Positions 1-12,479 of a stretch of 64,000 bases of DNA are shown here, in pieces. Origin of the DNA: Notospermus geniculatus (taxonomy: Eukaryota > Nemertea > Pilidiophora > Heteronemertea > Lineidae). The stretch spans positions 159,661 through 223,660 of the forward strand of contig NMRB01000751.1 in the NCBI GenBank assembly GCA_002633025.1, read 5' to 3'. The position numbers and the translations under genes are program-made. The notes under the pieces were generated by a model, which ran no database searches, had not been told where the DNA came from, and worked only from the letters and a program-made list of their open reading frames with translations. How positions within the stretch are numbered: position 1 is the stretch's first letter; every line of letters starts with the position of its first letter.

Positions 1-306
1 GGGGGTAAAACTTGATCAGTAATATTTGCAACCTTTGATGATGGTTAAATGACCACGATTCAGTATTCTATTCTACCAGAAATTCATTACCTTAGGGTAA
101 TTATGTCGAATTATATTCGAATTATATTTGGTATATGGTTCGAGCGGGAAATGTACGTACCGGTACATGTACGTCTTTGCTGTACATCAGCTTGTTCTTT
201 TGACGCATCTCCAATGATACCAACCATATTATACTTCAGTGTAGGCTAGATCTGCTGCAAAATGATACCCTACTACTCCAAGAAATTTTTGCTGGACTAA
301 TTCTCT

Positions 307-548
307 TAAGGCCCGTTTACACATGCAACTTTTCATATGCAACTTCATGCAACTTGTTGCATAAACCTGATGAGACCAAAAAGTTTCATAAAAGTTGCAT
401 GTGTAAACGGGCATGCAACTTGTTGCAACTCGATCACGCTGGATGTTGCATCGATATTTCTATGTGTAAACCGTCACAGGTAGTTTGCAACAAGTTGCAA
501 GTTGCTGCAACTTGCAACTTGGTGCAACCTAGTGTAAACCGCCCTTTA
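307..548. mobile_element. Foldback MITE, TTAAGGCCCGTTT family, present only in copy 1
   Basis: Ends TTAAGGCCCGTTTACAC and GTAAACCGCCCTTTA. The interior is built of inverted GTTGCA/TGCAAC blocks, and a nested foldback fills 308-414. The duplicate at 15384 shows the uninterrupted site (ctcctaattc). Confidence 0.7.
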
Positions 549-1186
549 CATGCAATTCAGATTTCGTTATACCTCTCACCTGACCGTATTTGACGGAAGG
601 CAGGGTAAAATACCACAGCCTTTTGATAAGAACTTCATTTCAAAGTCTCAACGTGATACAAGACTGTGCCGATAGTAAAACGGATTGGCGATAGGAGTAA
701 GATCTACTTTGAAATGGTAATCTGATTGAGCATAAGCGTATCAGATGCAAAAACGGCAGAGGTACGAGTTTGCCAAAACTTCTGGCAAACCGTTTCTTTT
801 TGTAGGAATTAGAGATTCAAATTCTTCAGTCGTGAAGTTTCGATAACTAGGGTTTCGGAGTAATTCGAGTGGTGTAGATGGTAATCCAGTCGCGGTCTCC
901 TGGCATGACTCGATTAAAATGTAAGCCCAAGTCGTAGTGTCAGACAGGACGTGGTTGGTATGCTGATGGTGTACTTGCCGGTGTGTCTTACGACATGTGG
1001 CTGTTGTCATCTGATAAAGGCTAGGGGCACGTCTTGCTTTGTGTTGCATAAAATCAAAGTGTCACTTGTTGTCAAGAAATAACTTGCTGTTGGGAGGAAC
1101 TCGCCGAAACGAGATCTTTTTTCCCAATCTGCCACAACAGAAATACGGAATTTTAAAGCATCTCGTATGAGCGGTTATGACATATA

Positions 1187-1400
1187 GTGGCGCTGCAGTC
1201 GTCGGGGTAATCTCGAGTCGTTGCTAAGGAAGACGTTTGGCGGTGCTGCATTCGTAAGGATGATCTGAAGTCGTCGGTGATATATTATAGACGTTACAAA
1301 ATTAGAAGAGTCCGTAAGTTTTTATCAGCTGCAACTCCAAATCACTCCGCCGACTGCAGCGCCACCCAACGTCTTTCTTAGCTACGTCTTGAGATACGCC
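1187..1400. repeat. Imperfect inverted repeat
   Basis: GTGGCGCTGCAGTCG near 1188 pairs with CGACTGCAGCGCCAC near 1352, with further pairing inward. Present in both copies of the duplication (also about 16030-16240), so it predates it. Confidence 0.5.
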
Positions 1401-2967
1401 ACAAGCAGACTAGAGACCATGACTAACAAAGGCATTATCTGTATTAAGTTCTTACATGCGGATCTAACCACCCAAATCTCGACGAACGGTAGTCAAACTA
1501 TAACAGAAATCGAAGGTCGAATGACATTACCATGATTACGGCTTGCCGATTTGAAGTCCCATTATCAATATATCGAGCTTGTTTTCGGCGATCACATTGA
1601 GATCTTACGCTACCGTGTAATGGGTTTATGAACCAGAAGTTTGTGCCCCTGGGCGTCTAATACCCTGATACTCTTTCACTGGTGATATTTGAAATATGTA
1701 GAGGCTGTAGATAGAATATTGGATCTCTAAGGTNCTACATGACCGAGTACCTACATCGCTGTATCGTTGCATCATTGGGTATAATCGCTGGATTTGGATA
1801 GTTCTTTCGTGATAATTTGATCATACACGATAACCATAATCTTCTATCCTTTATTTGCGTGGCGTTGAATGCCAAAGATGCTAGCCCTGTCAAATGGCAA
1901 TTTTCGTGATAGAAAATGAACGCAGCTGTGTGTGGAATTGCATGCATTTATAACGTACATGTACATGTAGATTCTGTGAGTGAGTCAAAGCAGTAGCCTA
2001 GTGAATGTACGTTTTATACACAAGAACGTTGCACCAGATAGCCTACTTAGGAATGCTACTAAAGCACGAATGAAGTTAAAATGCAGTGTAACCAGAAGGC
2101 AAGTAACTGTAAGCTTTTTAGTTCCGCAGTATTTAACCCACTCTGATCCGAGCAACTACATGTAATTCATATTCAGTATGATAATCTGTATTTCTTGGGC
2201 TACACTGTACAGCACAGCTCAGAATAGCCCACAGATGTATTAAAACGGCCAGGGACAGAGGGCTTCATAGTGCTATCACAATTTTCAGCCTCGCATTTGA
2301 AAGTAGCCAAATGACAAATCCCATGAGAGGCGTCCATCATGTAAATGTATGTAAGAAAATGTTGCATAGCAACCAATGCTTTGGAGGGTAGCCACGTTAA
2401 ATTGTTTGAATCCCTCGATCGTTTGAGTTCCTTTTGGCATTCGAAAACATCTTCGTCGGAAAACGCCTTGCCTTGCCGCGAAATTGGGAATTACTCTATA
2501 GATAGATCCCTTAAAACACGAGGAGATTTGACCTCCACATCTTACGTCGTTCTCATACTGAGTGCATTGTATATTGGCATCAAAGTCTTCCGGCGGATCT
2601 TAGGCTAAGCGCTGTGGGGAAAAGACTCTCATCTCCATATTGATCAGTATCGCATGTACATACAGTCAATATCCATGTGCTACTAACGATATCTCAAGGA
2701 ATACTATTCAAAGACCACCGTCATCTGCTAACGGCAGTCTCATGTTGTTTTGTCGTCTCCTCTTCACTTGGACATACTCTGCCTTTGGGAGAACATTTCG
2801 CTCCAATACAATGCTAAGGACACTCTTCCTATAATGTACCCTTTTTAAAAAGAGTACGTACCATCACAAAGAGAAGATGGATCGGTGTAAGGTTTTTCAG
2901 TGTTCCCCATCTGTGAGTGTTCCCTTCCTATTGTCTGACGGAATAAGCTGCGACTTGAAAATAGGGC

Positions 2968-3039
2968 AGCTCAAGCAGATAGATCAACGCGTTTTTGGCT
3001 GTGCACAGCCAGAAACGTGTCGATCTATCTGCTTGAGTT
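2968..3039. repeat. Inverted repeat (hairpin)
   Basis: Arms CTCAAGCAGATAGATC (2970-2985) and GATCTATCTGCTTGAG (3022-3037), with a palindromic centre GGCTGTGCACAGCC. Otherwise 1728-3295 holds no feature I can support. Confidence 0.7.
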
Positions 3040-3299
3040 TCCAAAACTATAAAGGGACAAAAAACCCCCACAGGAACACTGGCAGATGTAACACCGGCAA
3101 TGCTAGACCTCTGTGTGACCATAACAATTGCAATTTTGGCGCTCTTAAAATATGTAAGGATGTTGAGGAATGTGATGAAGTTGAATATTGTCGATAAGGT
3201 TATTGTTACATTATCTTCTTCCAGAGTTGATTCCTTTAATTTTGAGACACCATGTATAATACTTCGGAGCCCTTGAAACGTGCGTTCAGCCATGTTTAT

Positions 3300-3449
3300 A
3301 GTGAGTTTAAGAAATCAAATAATAAACGACAATGTTATTGTTTGTACCGAAAATGCATGTACATGTACATGTATAATCTGGTAAATTCGCAGTATGAAAA
3401 ATAACGTTGTCGTAAAGTTAACGTTTATCTTTGATTTCCTAAACTCCCT
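3300..3449. mobile_element. 150-bp foldback MITE, diverged copy
   Basis: Same family as 39443-39593 and 57949-58097: ends resemble GAGGTTTCGAAATCAAACG and the middle shares TTTGTACCGAAAATGCA and GTATGAAAAATAACGTTG. This copy is the most diverged and contains TACATGTA units. Confidence 0.6.
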
Positions 3450-3897
3450 AATATTGTGTTTTAACCTTTCGATTAATAATCCAGCTGTTGACTCACATTT
3501 TAAAGCTGACCTATTTCCATTGCCCCGCCGCATAAAGTGACAAAAAATACCTGCCGCACCACAGCGCGGCAGGTAGCTTTAACGGTTATTCTTCAAACGA
3601 CATCTCGTGTTTATTCTTCAATCTGAAAACCATCCAAAATATCCTCGACCTAAAGATTCAGCTGGTGCAACTAACTCCTACGATTACAGAACGAGCTGCA
3701 CTTGATAAAGTTCTTTCATTGACCTTGTACGCCTTTTTTCACATCCACCGACGAAACCTGTTCGTTTCTCACACTGGTACGAAGAAGTGTTGAGAGTCGT
3801 GGATGAAGTGACTGATAATGGTAGCGCTGAAAGTTTTATCCGGCTTTGTGGTTTCTTTTTCTGTTAAAAGTGGACGATATGCCTCGGTCAGCAAGTA

Positions 3898-4780
3898 GGG
3901 GAGACCGGGGCTGGTTGTAACACTTTTTCTTTTAAGGTCGATTACTCCCTAATTACAGGAGGTATTTATAACCTGCTTGGTCTTTTGAATATTTGATATC
4001 AATGGTCACTTGTGCACTAAACAAAGTTTAGCCATCTCTATCCATGTCTCTGAAAAATGGGTCCAAAGTCGAGTGGTACCACCTGCCCCGTCAAAAAATT
4101 TCGGGGTTGGTTGTAACACATCTCATAAAGTGAGCATGGCAAATTTCCCTTTACTTCTTCATGTCAAAACGACATGGGTATTTGTCTCCTAAATAAACTT
4201 CTAAACACAGCAAATCCGTTCTTCTTACAAAAAATAATCGATTGAACAGTCTATAGGATGAGGGGTGAGGATTGATGAAAACCTTAATTTTGCCTATCTC
4301 CAAGTGGTGAGGTAAGCAATTAGGTTTTTTGCCATTTTATCAAAACCTGAAAAAGTGAGATAGGCAAATATCTTAGCAGGGTGACGATGTTACCATGTTT
4401 GTTACAACCAACCCCACCTATAGTTCAGGTCAAATGTGGGCTGCAATACCAAAGCATGTGGAAGTGGGCTTTATCACTCTGGACCAGTTGTACAGGCTTT
4501 ACATCATTATTCAAATAGTATCCAAACAATCTTCTAAAACTGCACAGGCAGTGAAGCAGAAGAGATTTTCCGATCAGGTCATTTTTTACTTTCATGTACT
4601 AAAAACGGTTTTTGTCGATTTTTTGGAAAGTCAATTCGGACATTCAGATGCCCTTTGGTACAAAGGTGGCCGGTATCAATGTCAATATATGTGAGGAAAC
4701 TCAGCCCTTCCCAGTGGATATTCAAGGAAATATTAGCTCTGTTACAACCTACCCCTGTTACAACCAGCCCCGGTCTCCCC
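3898..4780. mobile_element. 883-bp foldback element with GGTTGTAACA motifs
   Basis: A 25-bp perfect terminal inverted repeat begins GGGGAGACCGGGGCTGG and ends in GTTGTAACA. It is flanked by TA on both sides (3896-3897, 4781-4782), a TA target duplication. GGTTGTAACA or its complement recurs inside (about 4109, 4400, 4740). No transposase frame is visible. Confidence 0.75.
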
Positions 4781-5532
4781 TACATGTAAAACGATATGAT
4801 AAGAATCCGTTCTATACAGAGAGAGAGAGGGATGACGTACATGTATGTTTATGTTGTCCTTGCGTTTCATCACGATCATCAGATTTCAAGAAGGAAGATC
4901 AAACACGTTGAAATGGTTATCACCCATCCCATTATCACTTTAGTACATCGGGTAGGCCAGCACTCTTTTACCTGAGTAAACGTTTACAACTTCCATAGTG
5001 GACCTTAGCCATATTTTATGATTAATAGCAATTTATGGCAAAAACATCAAAGATGAAAGGCAAACTGTCTTTTACTGGGGAGGGATTAAAAATAAAATGC
5101 TGGACCGTTCTCTCATCTTTGAGAGATGGTCGATAAAGCTTAAATATTAAAACGACACCAGCAGATGACACTATTTTTGGATATGTTGGAGTACTGACTA
5201 AAACCTCAATTTACTGAGTGATGGTGTGCAAAATATCATGACAAATATAAAAAATATCATGAAAAAATTGCAAAAGTAATTGTGCAAAAGATACTGCACT
5301 GTCTTTTTTCCGGCCCCACCCGATAATGTCTCGCCTATATGTATGAGGACGATTGAATTTCGTTGAAATTTGTCTCTACGCCTGCTTCTTTAGTTTGATA
5401 CGCTACCGTGGGCTGATAAGGTAGGCTAGGGATAGGGCCTAAACCGAACGCGATATCGCTTGCGACAGGGCAATGCGCGCGATTTATGCTTTGAAAACCT
5501 TTGCTTGCGTGAAGTGCGGCAGAAAATAACAA

Positions 5533-5663
5533 TAGGGAGGTTTCGCAAAGCCCGCGAAACGCCAACGCGAACGTCTATCCTTTTGTTGGGTGCTCTCTTC
5601 GTGGCATCGAACAATGGGTTTGGCGTTTGCATTGGCGTTTCGGGGACCTTGCGAAAACTCTCC
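5533..5663. mobile_element. 131-bp foldback MITE
   Basis: Ends GGGAGGTTTCGCAAAGCC and ACCTTGCGAAAACTCTCC; the arms carry GAAACGCCAACGCGAACG. The same element lies in the opposite orientation at 53394-53521. Confidence 0.7.
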
Positions 5664-6698
5664 AATAAGCCTTTGCCGCGTGCGTCAACGCATCGCGTTC
5701 GGTGTACATGTATTCCTAGCAATCTCGAATACGAGCATATTCCGTTCCAGTGATTGCACCAACTTCAATATGCCGCTTGATCTCTTGTACCCACGGCGGA
5801 AATCTGATCTAATTTCACCAATTCTTGTTCCAATCGGACACAATTTCGCACTTGGATTGTTCCTTGGTCCATCAGGCGTCTTCCTTAATGGCAGCAATAT
5901 CGACATCCGCTCACCAGACACCATTAATCCTCGTCGGCTATCTCGGATACTGGGTAATTGTCCACAGATGAAATAAATCAAATCGCAAAATGTAAGAAAC
6001 GGCCTTATTACCATTTCTTACATCTTTTATAGAATAAAAACATGCTAATATTTGGCGCAAGGCTATTCATCTTTGGCTTTTCCAAATAGGGGAGGAAATA
6101 TGGGCCTTCTGGGACGGAAGTAATCGCGGCCGAGCAAATTCAAAACCATATTATTAATCAACACGAGAAGCGTGCTGTCTCGAGTGATTACTTGTTCTCT
6201 ATATCAGTTCAGATGATACTTATCAGCAGCGTTCCAAAGCAAAGGGCTAACTGACCATTATTCGAACAAGTGAGGCCTAAAAGTGTTGGGGGGGGGGATC
6301 TCACCCTTTTGGCGCGCCTTCTGTTGTAACAATGGGCTTAAAAGCGTGTGGTTTGGACCCCTTCTGGGGCAATGAAATGTCTTTGTTACTGATACCTCCT
6401 GTTTAATAATATTCCATACATGTACAATGTAGTATTGTTATTGATTCACTCTGTGGAAAAGTATTCTTCCACTTGATTATTGCTTAGTGAGTTATTGACA
6501 CACACTGCAGAAAAATCGTCCAAACATGTGTTTTCCTTATTGGTACACCCTGTGAAAAGTAGCAGTGTCGCCATCTAGTGCTAACTTGATGACTCATGCA
6601 CACACTGTGCCCTGCACACATATAATAGTGATTCACGTCCAGTTTTCCCGCCAAAAGATCGTCGGTGACCAATGCGGCGATGAAGTGAGATATGATAT

Positions 6699-6957
6699 TT
6701 AAAGGAGTTCGACGTCCAAGTTGTAAACAAACCAGTTTGTTTACAAACAGTGGTCGGCAAACTAGTTTTATTCCTTCGTGAAGGTGGCAGCACCAGCAGC
6801 GCCCCGTGATCGTTAGACTGGTGCCCGGTCCAATGCAACTCACTCACGATATTCACGTCAGTACATATCACCGACAATAGGTGGCAGCACCGCAGGCGTC
6901 GCGGGGATACAGAACCAGTGAGTGAGTGTTTACAACTTGGACGTCCAGCTCCTTTAA
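6699..6957. mobile_element. TTAA-flanked foldback MITE
   Basis: TTAA at 6699-6702 and 6954-6957 flank ends AAGGAGTTCGACGTCC / GGACGTCCAGCTCCTT. An inner palindrome TTGTAAACAAAC...GTTTACAA lies at 6721-6746. The internal GGTGGCAGCACC is shared with the element at 36256. TTAA target duplication is typical of piggyBac-type elements. Confidence 0.65.
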
Positions 6958-7008
6958 GTAAACATCTCCTTACAGATACCGTTGTATGAAGCTTGTAATC
7001 TAAAAGCC

Positions 7009-7121
7009 CTGCAGGTCTGTTTCATAAAGTGACTTTAAGCTAAAGGTACCTTTAACCAAATGGAAAATGCATTGAAGTTAATGGTACCATTCGCTTAAAG
7101 TCGTTTTATGAAGCAGGCCCC
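7009..7121. repeat. Short foldback element
   Basis: CTGTTTCATAAAGTGACTTT pairs with AAAGTCGTTTTATGAAGCAG around a GGTACC-rich centre. From 7122 to 8344 I see nothing else. Confidence 0.55.
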
Positions 7122-8344
7122 TGGTCAGTCGTGTGCAAAGGTCAGCAAAGGGTTAATGAATAGCACGTGTTCACGAACGGGTGCCTGACGACCAATACGT
7201 TGTCGCTCAGCCCGTCGTTCCCGCCTCAAAAACAACAGGTGCGTGGGCCACGCGGCCATCTAGGTCACGTCAATCAATGCCACACCAGTCTCCTGGCGCC
7301 TGCCCGTCTGAAAGTACCTAAATATAGCTGCAGTGATGGTCAATTTTAATTGGATGTCTGAGTGGGCACCGTCTAGACTGCCTGCCATCCTCGTCTCGGC
7401 ATTTTTTTCACCAATGTCACATCAATCAGTGCCACACCTCGGCGTTGAACGATGTTTTTGACACCTGCCATGCCATAAATCAATGCCGCACGTGTCTTGG
7501 TCACCCAGGCTGACAATCAGTATCGGTTGCAGCAGGTTGCAGTGATCAGGGGTCATCCTTGGATTAGACTAGTTCCCATCTTTACCGCACGGCTGAACAG
7601 ACAGGCACGGGCTGCCATGTTGACAGTGTGTTAAATGACGTCAGGAGCTACATGTATTTTTGTTCGGGAACCCTTCTACATGTATTATCCAATATGGCGT
7701 CATGCGGTAGATAGTGGTAAGTGAGCTAGTTGGTTGAAGTCGAAGCAGTTTGAAAGCCTCAGAAGTGGATTTTGCAAGACATTTGATTATTTCGGAGACT
7801 TTTTATGTTTGCACACACAACCGGTAGGCACAATTCTGAATACATGTACTTCCTAGTTGGGCAGGCATAGGCCTAGCTCTCTGAAAAAACCGCACCGTTC
7901 GCCGCAAATCACGGCGGGATCCGCTGTGGTGGACGAATGTCGCCTACAAACTGGGGCACACGTCGCAGACCGATAATCAGTGTGGTACCAAAGTAGGCCT
8001 ATGTATTTGAATTTGATCCCACTCGGTTCCAGGCCACTGGCGACGAATAACAATAGGCAAAACGATTAACTTGATCTTTTGTCCCCTACCCTGTGTTCTC
8101 TCACGGCTCTGTTTACCCCTCAATTTCACTGACAATAGATATTTTGGCTCGAATACCATTTGAGTGTTTGGATCCGATTTGATGAGTGTTGTGGCTCAAA
8201 TACAAACAATAGGGCTAGGACTAAACGTCGATATACCACCCCTCTACAGGCATTGTTCGTCCACTTTGGTTAATAAAGGCCTACCGGTAACGATAAAAGG
8301 GCTGAATTAGTTACAAAAATGTTGTGAAATAAATTCACTGCCAG

Positions 8345-8664
8345 CATGGTCATCTTCGATAATCGAAGGCCGATCTGATCTCCACTGCGTTACATCGCAC
8401 ATCACCCTTCGAGAAATAGATCAGTCGGCGGCGTATCTTGGCACCATGCCAACTTTACCGGTCGACCAATCATATGACACTTTATATCGGGTCTTCGGCT
8501 ACAACTCTTTGTACCACGATTCAAATTTTACAACACCGATTCTGATTGGCCTCTTCTTCTCGAGGCGGCAGATACGCCGTGGACCGGTCACTTTCTCGAA
8601 GGGTGATGTGCGGTGTAACGTGGTGGTGAGCAGATCGGCCTTCGATCATCGAAGATGAGCATGG
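8345..8664. mobile_element. 320-bp foldback MITE
   Basis: About 70-bp arms: left CATCTTCGATAATCGAAGGC, right the complement ending GATGAGCATGGT, with the inner pair ACATCACCCTTCGAGAAA. No coding frame. Confidence 0.65.
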
Positions 8665-9071
8665 TAGTCTGAATGACAAGTACAATGTAAATCTATTTTA
8701 AGATTACTAGACTGGTGCCCTGTCCACCTTCCACACGGGTGTTTCGTACTTGTATTGGGAGACGGCAAGTGGACAGGGGACCAATAGGCCTACGTGTTTT
8801 TTTCAGGCGGCCATGATGGAAACCGCTGTATGGGCGAATGTGGTCCACTGATCAAAGTGGCCGGATTTCCACAAAACCTTCGCGTGGTTGGTAATTTTAG
8901 AAGGGACCATGAAAACTCCCCTTTTTTCTGTGTACAAAAATGTGTTGCTATACGTGTGAATTATGTTTTGTTGTGTTGAAAATGGTGCATGAAAATCGGG
9001 TCTAGCGTAGTGGTGAATTCACACAGTGTTAGTGTAAGGTCACCGCGGTCAACTTGGACAAGTGCTCTGCC

Positions 9072-9533
9072 TAAGGCTGGGTTTACATAGAGCGTGTCGA
9101 TACACGGAAGACACGACACGGTACGCGTTGATCAAACGACACGCCAACACGGCGGTTTACATAGGCCTTCCTCGTGTCGTAGTCATTTGACACGGTGCCT
9201 CGATTTTTGGCGTTATTTCCATTCCGTTTCATGCATTTCCTGATGCAAATAAGAAAACATGTGATATTTGATGAGGAAACATCCAAAACTGCCCAACTAC
9301 AAACTTCGAAACAACCCAAGATCTTCCCGCGAAGTCGGCACACGCCTGAAAGAACGAGCATGTTCGTTCTCTTCAAAACGTGTTTATACTCCACTCTCCA
9401 CGTAACCCCATGCGTACAGACCAATGTAAACGGCATACTTGAAAATCCATTGCCAGTTCATCAACACACCCGTATGTCAACGTACCGTGTCGAGTGATCG
9501 TGTTTCGTGTGGCTCTATGTAAACCCAGCCTAA
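9072..9533. mobile_element. 460-bp foldback element, GGCTGGGTTTAC ends
   Basis: Ends AAGGCTGGGTTTACATAGAG and CTCTATGTAAACCCAGCC. The design (short conserved tip, then matched inner arms) resembles the TTAAGGCCCGTTT family. Confidence 0.6.
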
Positions 9534-9536
9534 AGC

Positions 9537-9683
9537 GGCCGATAGGCCTACACGCGCAATGTTATTGCACAATATGAGGCTCAAAATGGGCAATGTTATT
9601 GCCAATCTTTCTTCCACCCATCATGCCAGCACATGCCCTTATTTTGGGCCACATATTGTGCAATAATATTGATCGTGTATGGG
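9537..9683. mobile_element. Foldback MITE with GCAATNTTATTGC arms
   Basis: Contains GCGCAATGTTATTGCAC and a matching GTGCAATAATATTG. The same element lies reversed at 49497-49648 inside copy B of the cyclase gene. Confidence 0.55.
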
Positions 9684-9860
9684 CGCTAAGCCTTGGATTT
9701 TTTTTCGATTTTAGGATTTTCTGATGCGACGAAAACATTCATCAAAGGATGGACAAACATAAAGGAATTTCACATTTGATTCACCCGAGAGTGGAAGGAA
9801 AAAAAATTTATGGAGGAGAGCACGTGCATGGAACACTACAGTCATGAACAATGTTGGTTC

Positions 9861-9927
9861 CCGAAGTCACCGTCTGATGGCGTCGTAATTGTGTCACAAC
9901 TACGACGCCATCAGACGGAGACTTCGG
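9861..9927. repeat. Hairpin with 27-bp arms
   Basis: Arms 9861-9887 and 9901-9927 (GTCTGATGGCGTCGTA / TACGACGCCATCAGAC) with one mismatch and a 13-base loop. Confidence 0.75.
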
Positions 9928-12479
9928 GGTCCAAAATGGAATAGGAGCTGTCAGTTAGTTGACCAATAGATGTCACTACGGCCCAATTCAATGCATGGCG
10001 GACCAATCACGTGGATTTTTCTTATTGGGCCGCTGGAACTTTGCTGCATCCTTTTGGCAATACGCGCGTGAGAGCAGACATTTCATCCTGGTTTTAGTTA
10101 AATTTCATCTTGGTTTCGGTCGAATTAGCATTTTCAGGTCGAATTAGCATTTTCAGGTTGGTTGCCTATTCTGGGAACTGCACTGGTTCTGCTGTTGTTT
10201 CGAACATGGTGACGGTTTCAGTCATGTCAGTACCGGAAAAGCCTAATCCACGTGTGTTGCATATCACTGATGAAATAGGTTTACCCATTTGCCCCTTGAA
10301 GTGCAAATCACTCATCAAATTCAAAATGGACCTTTGCAAAAGTCGTGCAGGGGAAATGTACGTGCGTACACAGTACATTGGGCCTCGAATGCACATGTAG
10401 TTGTCGAATTTCGCAAGCACAGATGAACACTGAAATTTCGTTCGATTCTATAGCCTATCCAAATTGGCCCTCAGCTCCAAGTGCTGTTACATGTAGTTAC
10501 AATCAAAAGAATCGCCCGGATTTACCTCATTTTTTTCATAACAAGGCACCTTTAGTTAACCCTCCATAAACCAGGATGGAATGACTGCTTTTATCCATGA
10601 ACTGTTAGTGCATTCAAGGAGGAGACTTATTCAATAACTCGGAGTGCAATAAAACTTAGTGACTTTTCAAAGTACGTTGGAGAATACTTGTGGATGATGG
10701 ATTCACATGGATGGGACATTGGATTTTCAGTTCGTTGGATTTTTTGGATGACATCTACCCGAAGACAAGGCGAAGGTAGGGAAAATTTTCCTCCGCAATG
10801 ACATGGTATCGCTTTTATTTTGCAAAAGAATCTGAGTGAGAAATCATTCCTTTAATATGCATCTTTCAAGATGATTGAAAAATTGACCTTTTTTAGGCGA
10901 GCAGTGGGACATTTTCATTTCACTCTGAAAGGAATAACTGCGTTCATGTTGGCCCAAATGGCTAACAAAAATGTCAGTAATTAATCGTTTCAATTAATTT
11001 GTATTTTTGGAAGAAAACACAAAAGAAACATCCTCGATCTCATGTCATTCTGTCGTCATATTGTAACCATCGTATTGTGATGACGTCATCATGGACTTAG
11101 CACTACGTGATGACGTCATCGTTCGCCCGTTCTTGCCGATAGAATGAGTACATTTAGATGCAAAATCATTTCTACGCACAAAAAATAAAAAGCGTTGAAG
11201 TGAGTGGAGCCTCTTTTACTGAGTGGACTAGGACAACAGTCGGTTGCTCCCGCCATTTTTGAAAAAAAGTCAGTCCCGTAGTTTCGAAACTATTCTCATT
11301 CGTATCTTGACATCACAGTCGTCTGCGAGGCCTATCCAGTTGAAATCAGAAAGGAAAAAAGAGTGGCCGGTCCTGTGCCTCATCGTGTTCATCCGTACGG
11401 CGGCCAACAACGGCAATGTTTTTGTTTGAAAATCTAAAATCTAAAAAGATGCATCGCCCTATTATTGCAAGAACGGGTTTTCATTTGCTGCACCTTGTTT
11501 GGTTGTGTAGGCCTTGGTATCGTTGTCAAAATCTAACATTAGTGAGGTTTCGATCGGTTACGATAAACGCAAGCGCAAACGATGATGACGTCACACTATC
11601 GGCTCGTTCCAACTTGTGAAGTCAAAGAAGTTAGCGTTACGTTCGTAACCGATGTAAGCGCCACTTCTTTTCTTGAAAGGTATTCACGTATTTGCTGGTG
11701 GGTTGTTCTGTGTAGGGCCTAGAAGTCGTTCGTCGTGCATAGCCTGGCAAAACCTCTAGGCCTTAAGAATACCTTCACTGGGGATGAAATCCATCGCCTG
11801 TTCACGAGACTATGGGAATTGCTATTCCACTTAGTTGTCAGTGACAAAATAGTGAAGTTTCCGTAGAGTCGAATAGGCCCACAGTATGTCTAGCCTGGCG
11901 AAGCCTTTAGACCTATGTATACACCGATGCACCTAACCTGCACTTCGTTGGCCGATGGTTTCATCTGTGGTTCTACGTCATATTTTAAAGTTGGACACGA
12001 TTCAAGAAGATACGAAGAGTATTTATACTCCTTGAAATCTCAAATACTTCTCCATTCCAGAACTGCAAGGGTGAAATACTCGTTGAGTATCAGTTTGCAG
12101 TACTTTACTCATGGGTATACTCCTTTGAAGAGCGAAAATACTCTTTCAAATTCTGATAGAAGAGTATGATACGGTACTCGTTACCCTCCAGTATTATCTA
12201 AAAGAGGGCATTAGCTGGTCGCAAGCGTCCGACCAGACCAGCCTCAACGGAAATGCAGAAAAGTAACCAAGAAATAATGTTGATGTCAGATGGTTTGAAT
12301 CTGATTCTGAATAAAAAGCCAAAACTAAGACGGGAACCACAGGTGGGACGGCCTAACATTATTTTTCAGGGTACCTTTCCGGTATAACTTGCTTCGTACA
12401 TGGGGACCCATTTTTACTTCCGGTGACACATCTTCGTGGTTCAAACAGCGTCTTCTTTAGCCATATCTTGGTTGTGCTT
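9928..12479. other. No gene seen
   Basis: Short open frames only, none protein-like on inspection. A/T-rich with scattered TACATGTA and TAGGCCTA words; TGATGACGTCATC appears twice near 11080-11120. Confidence 0.5.

Larger units (their letters stand above)
1..1727. repeat. Direct duplication, copy 1 (partner 15061-16572)
   Basis: Runs collinear with 15061-16572, nearly identical from about 950 to the end. Homology stops 7 bases before the N at 1734. Copy 1 carries a 242-bp foldback insertion (307-548) that copy 2 lacks. Contains no gene I can support; short frames at 741-1049 are not conserved between copies. Confidence 0.9.

Noticed and set aside
2928-3293. 121-codon minus-strand open frame with ATG in good context
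   Set aside because: It runs through a 70-bp palindrome and shows no family resemblance; only the first ~28 codons look protein-like.
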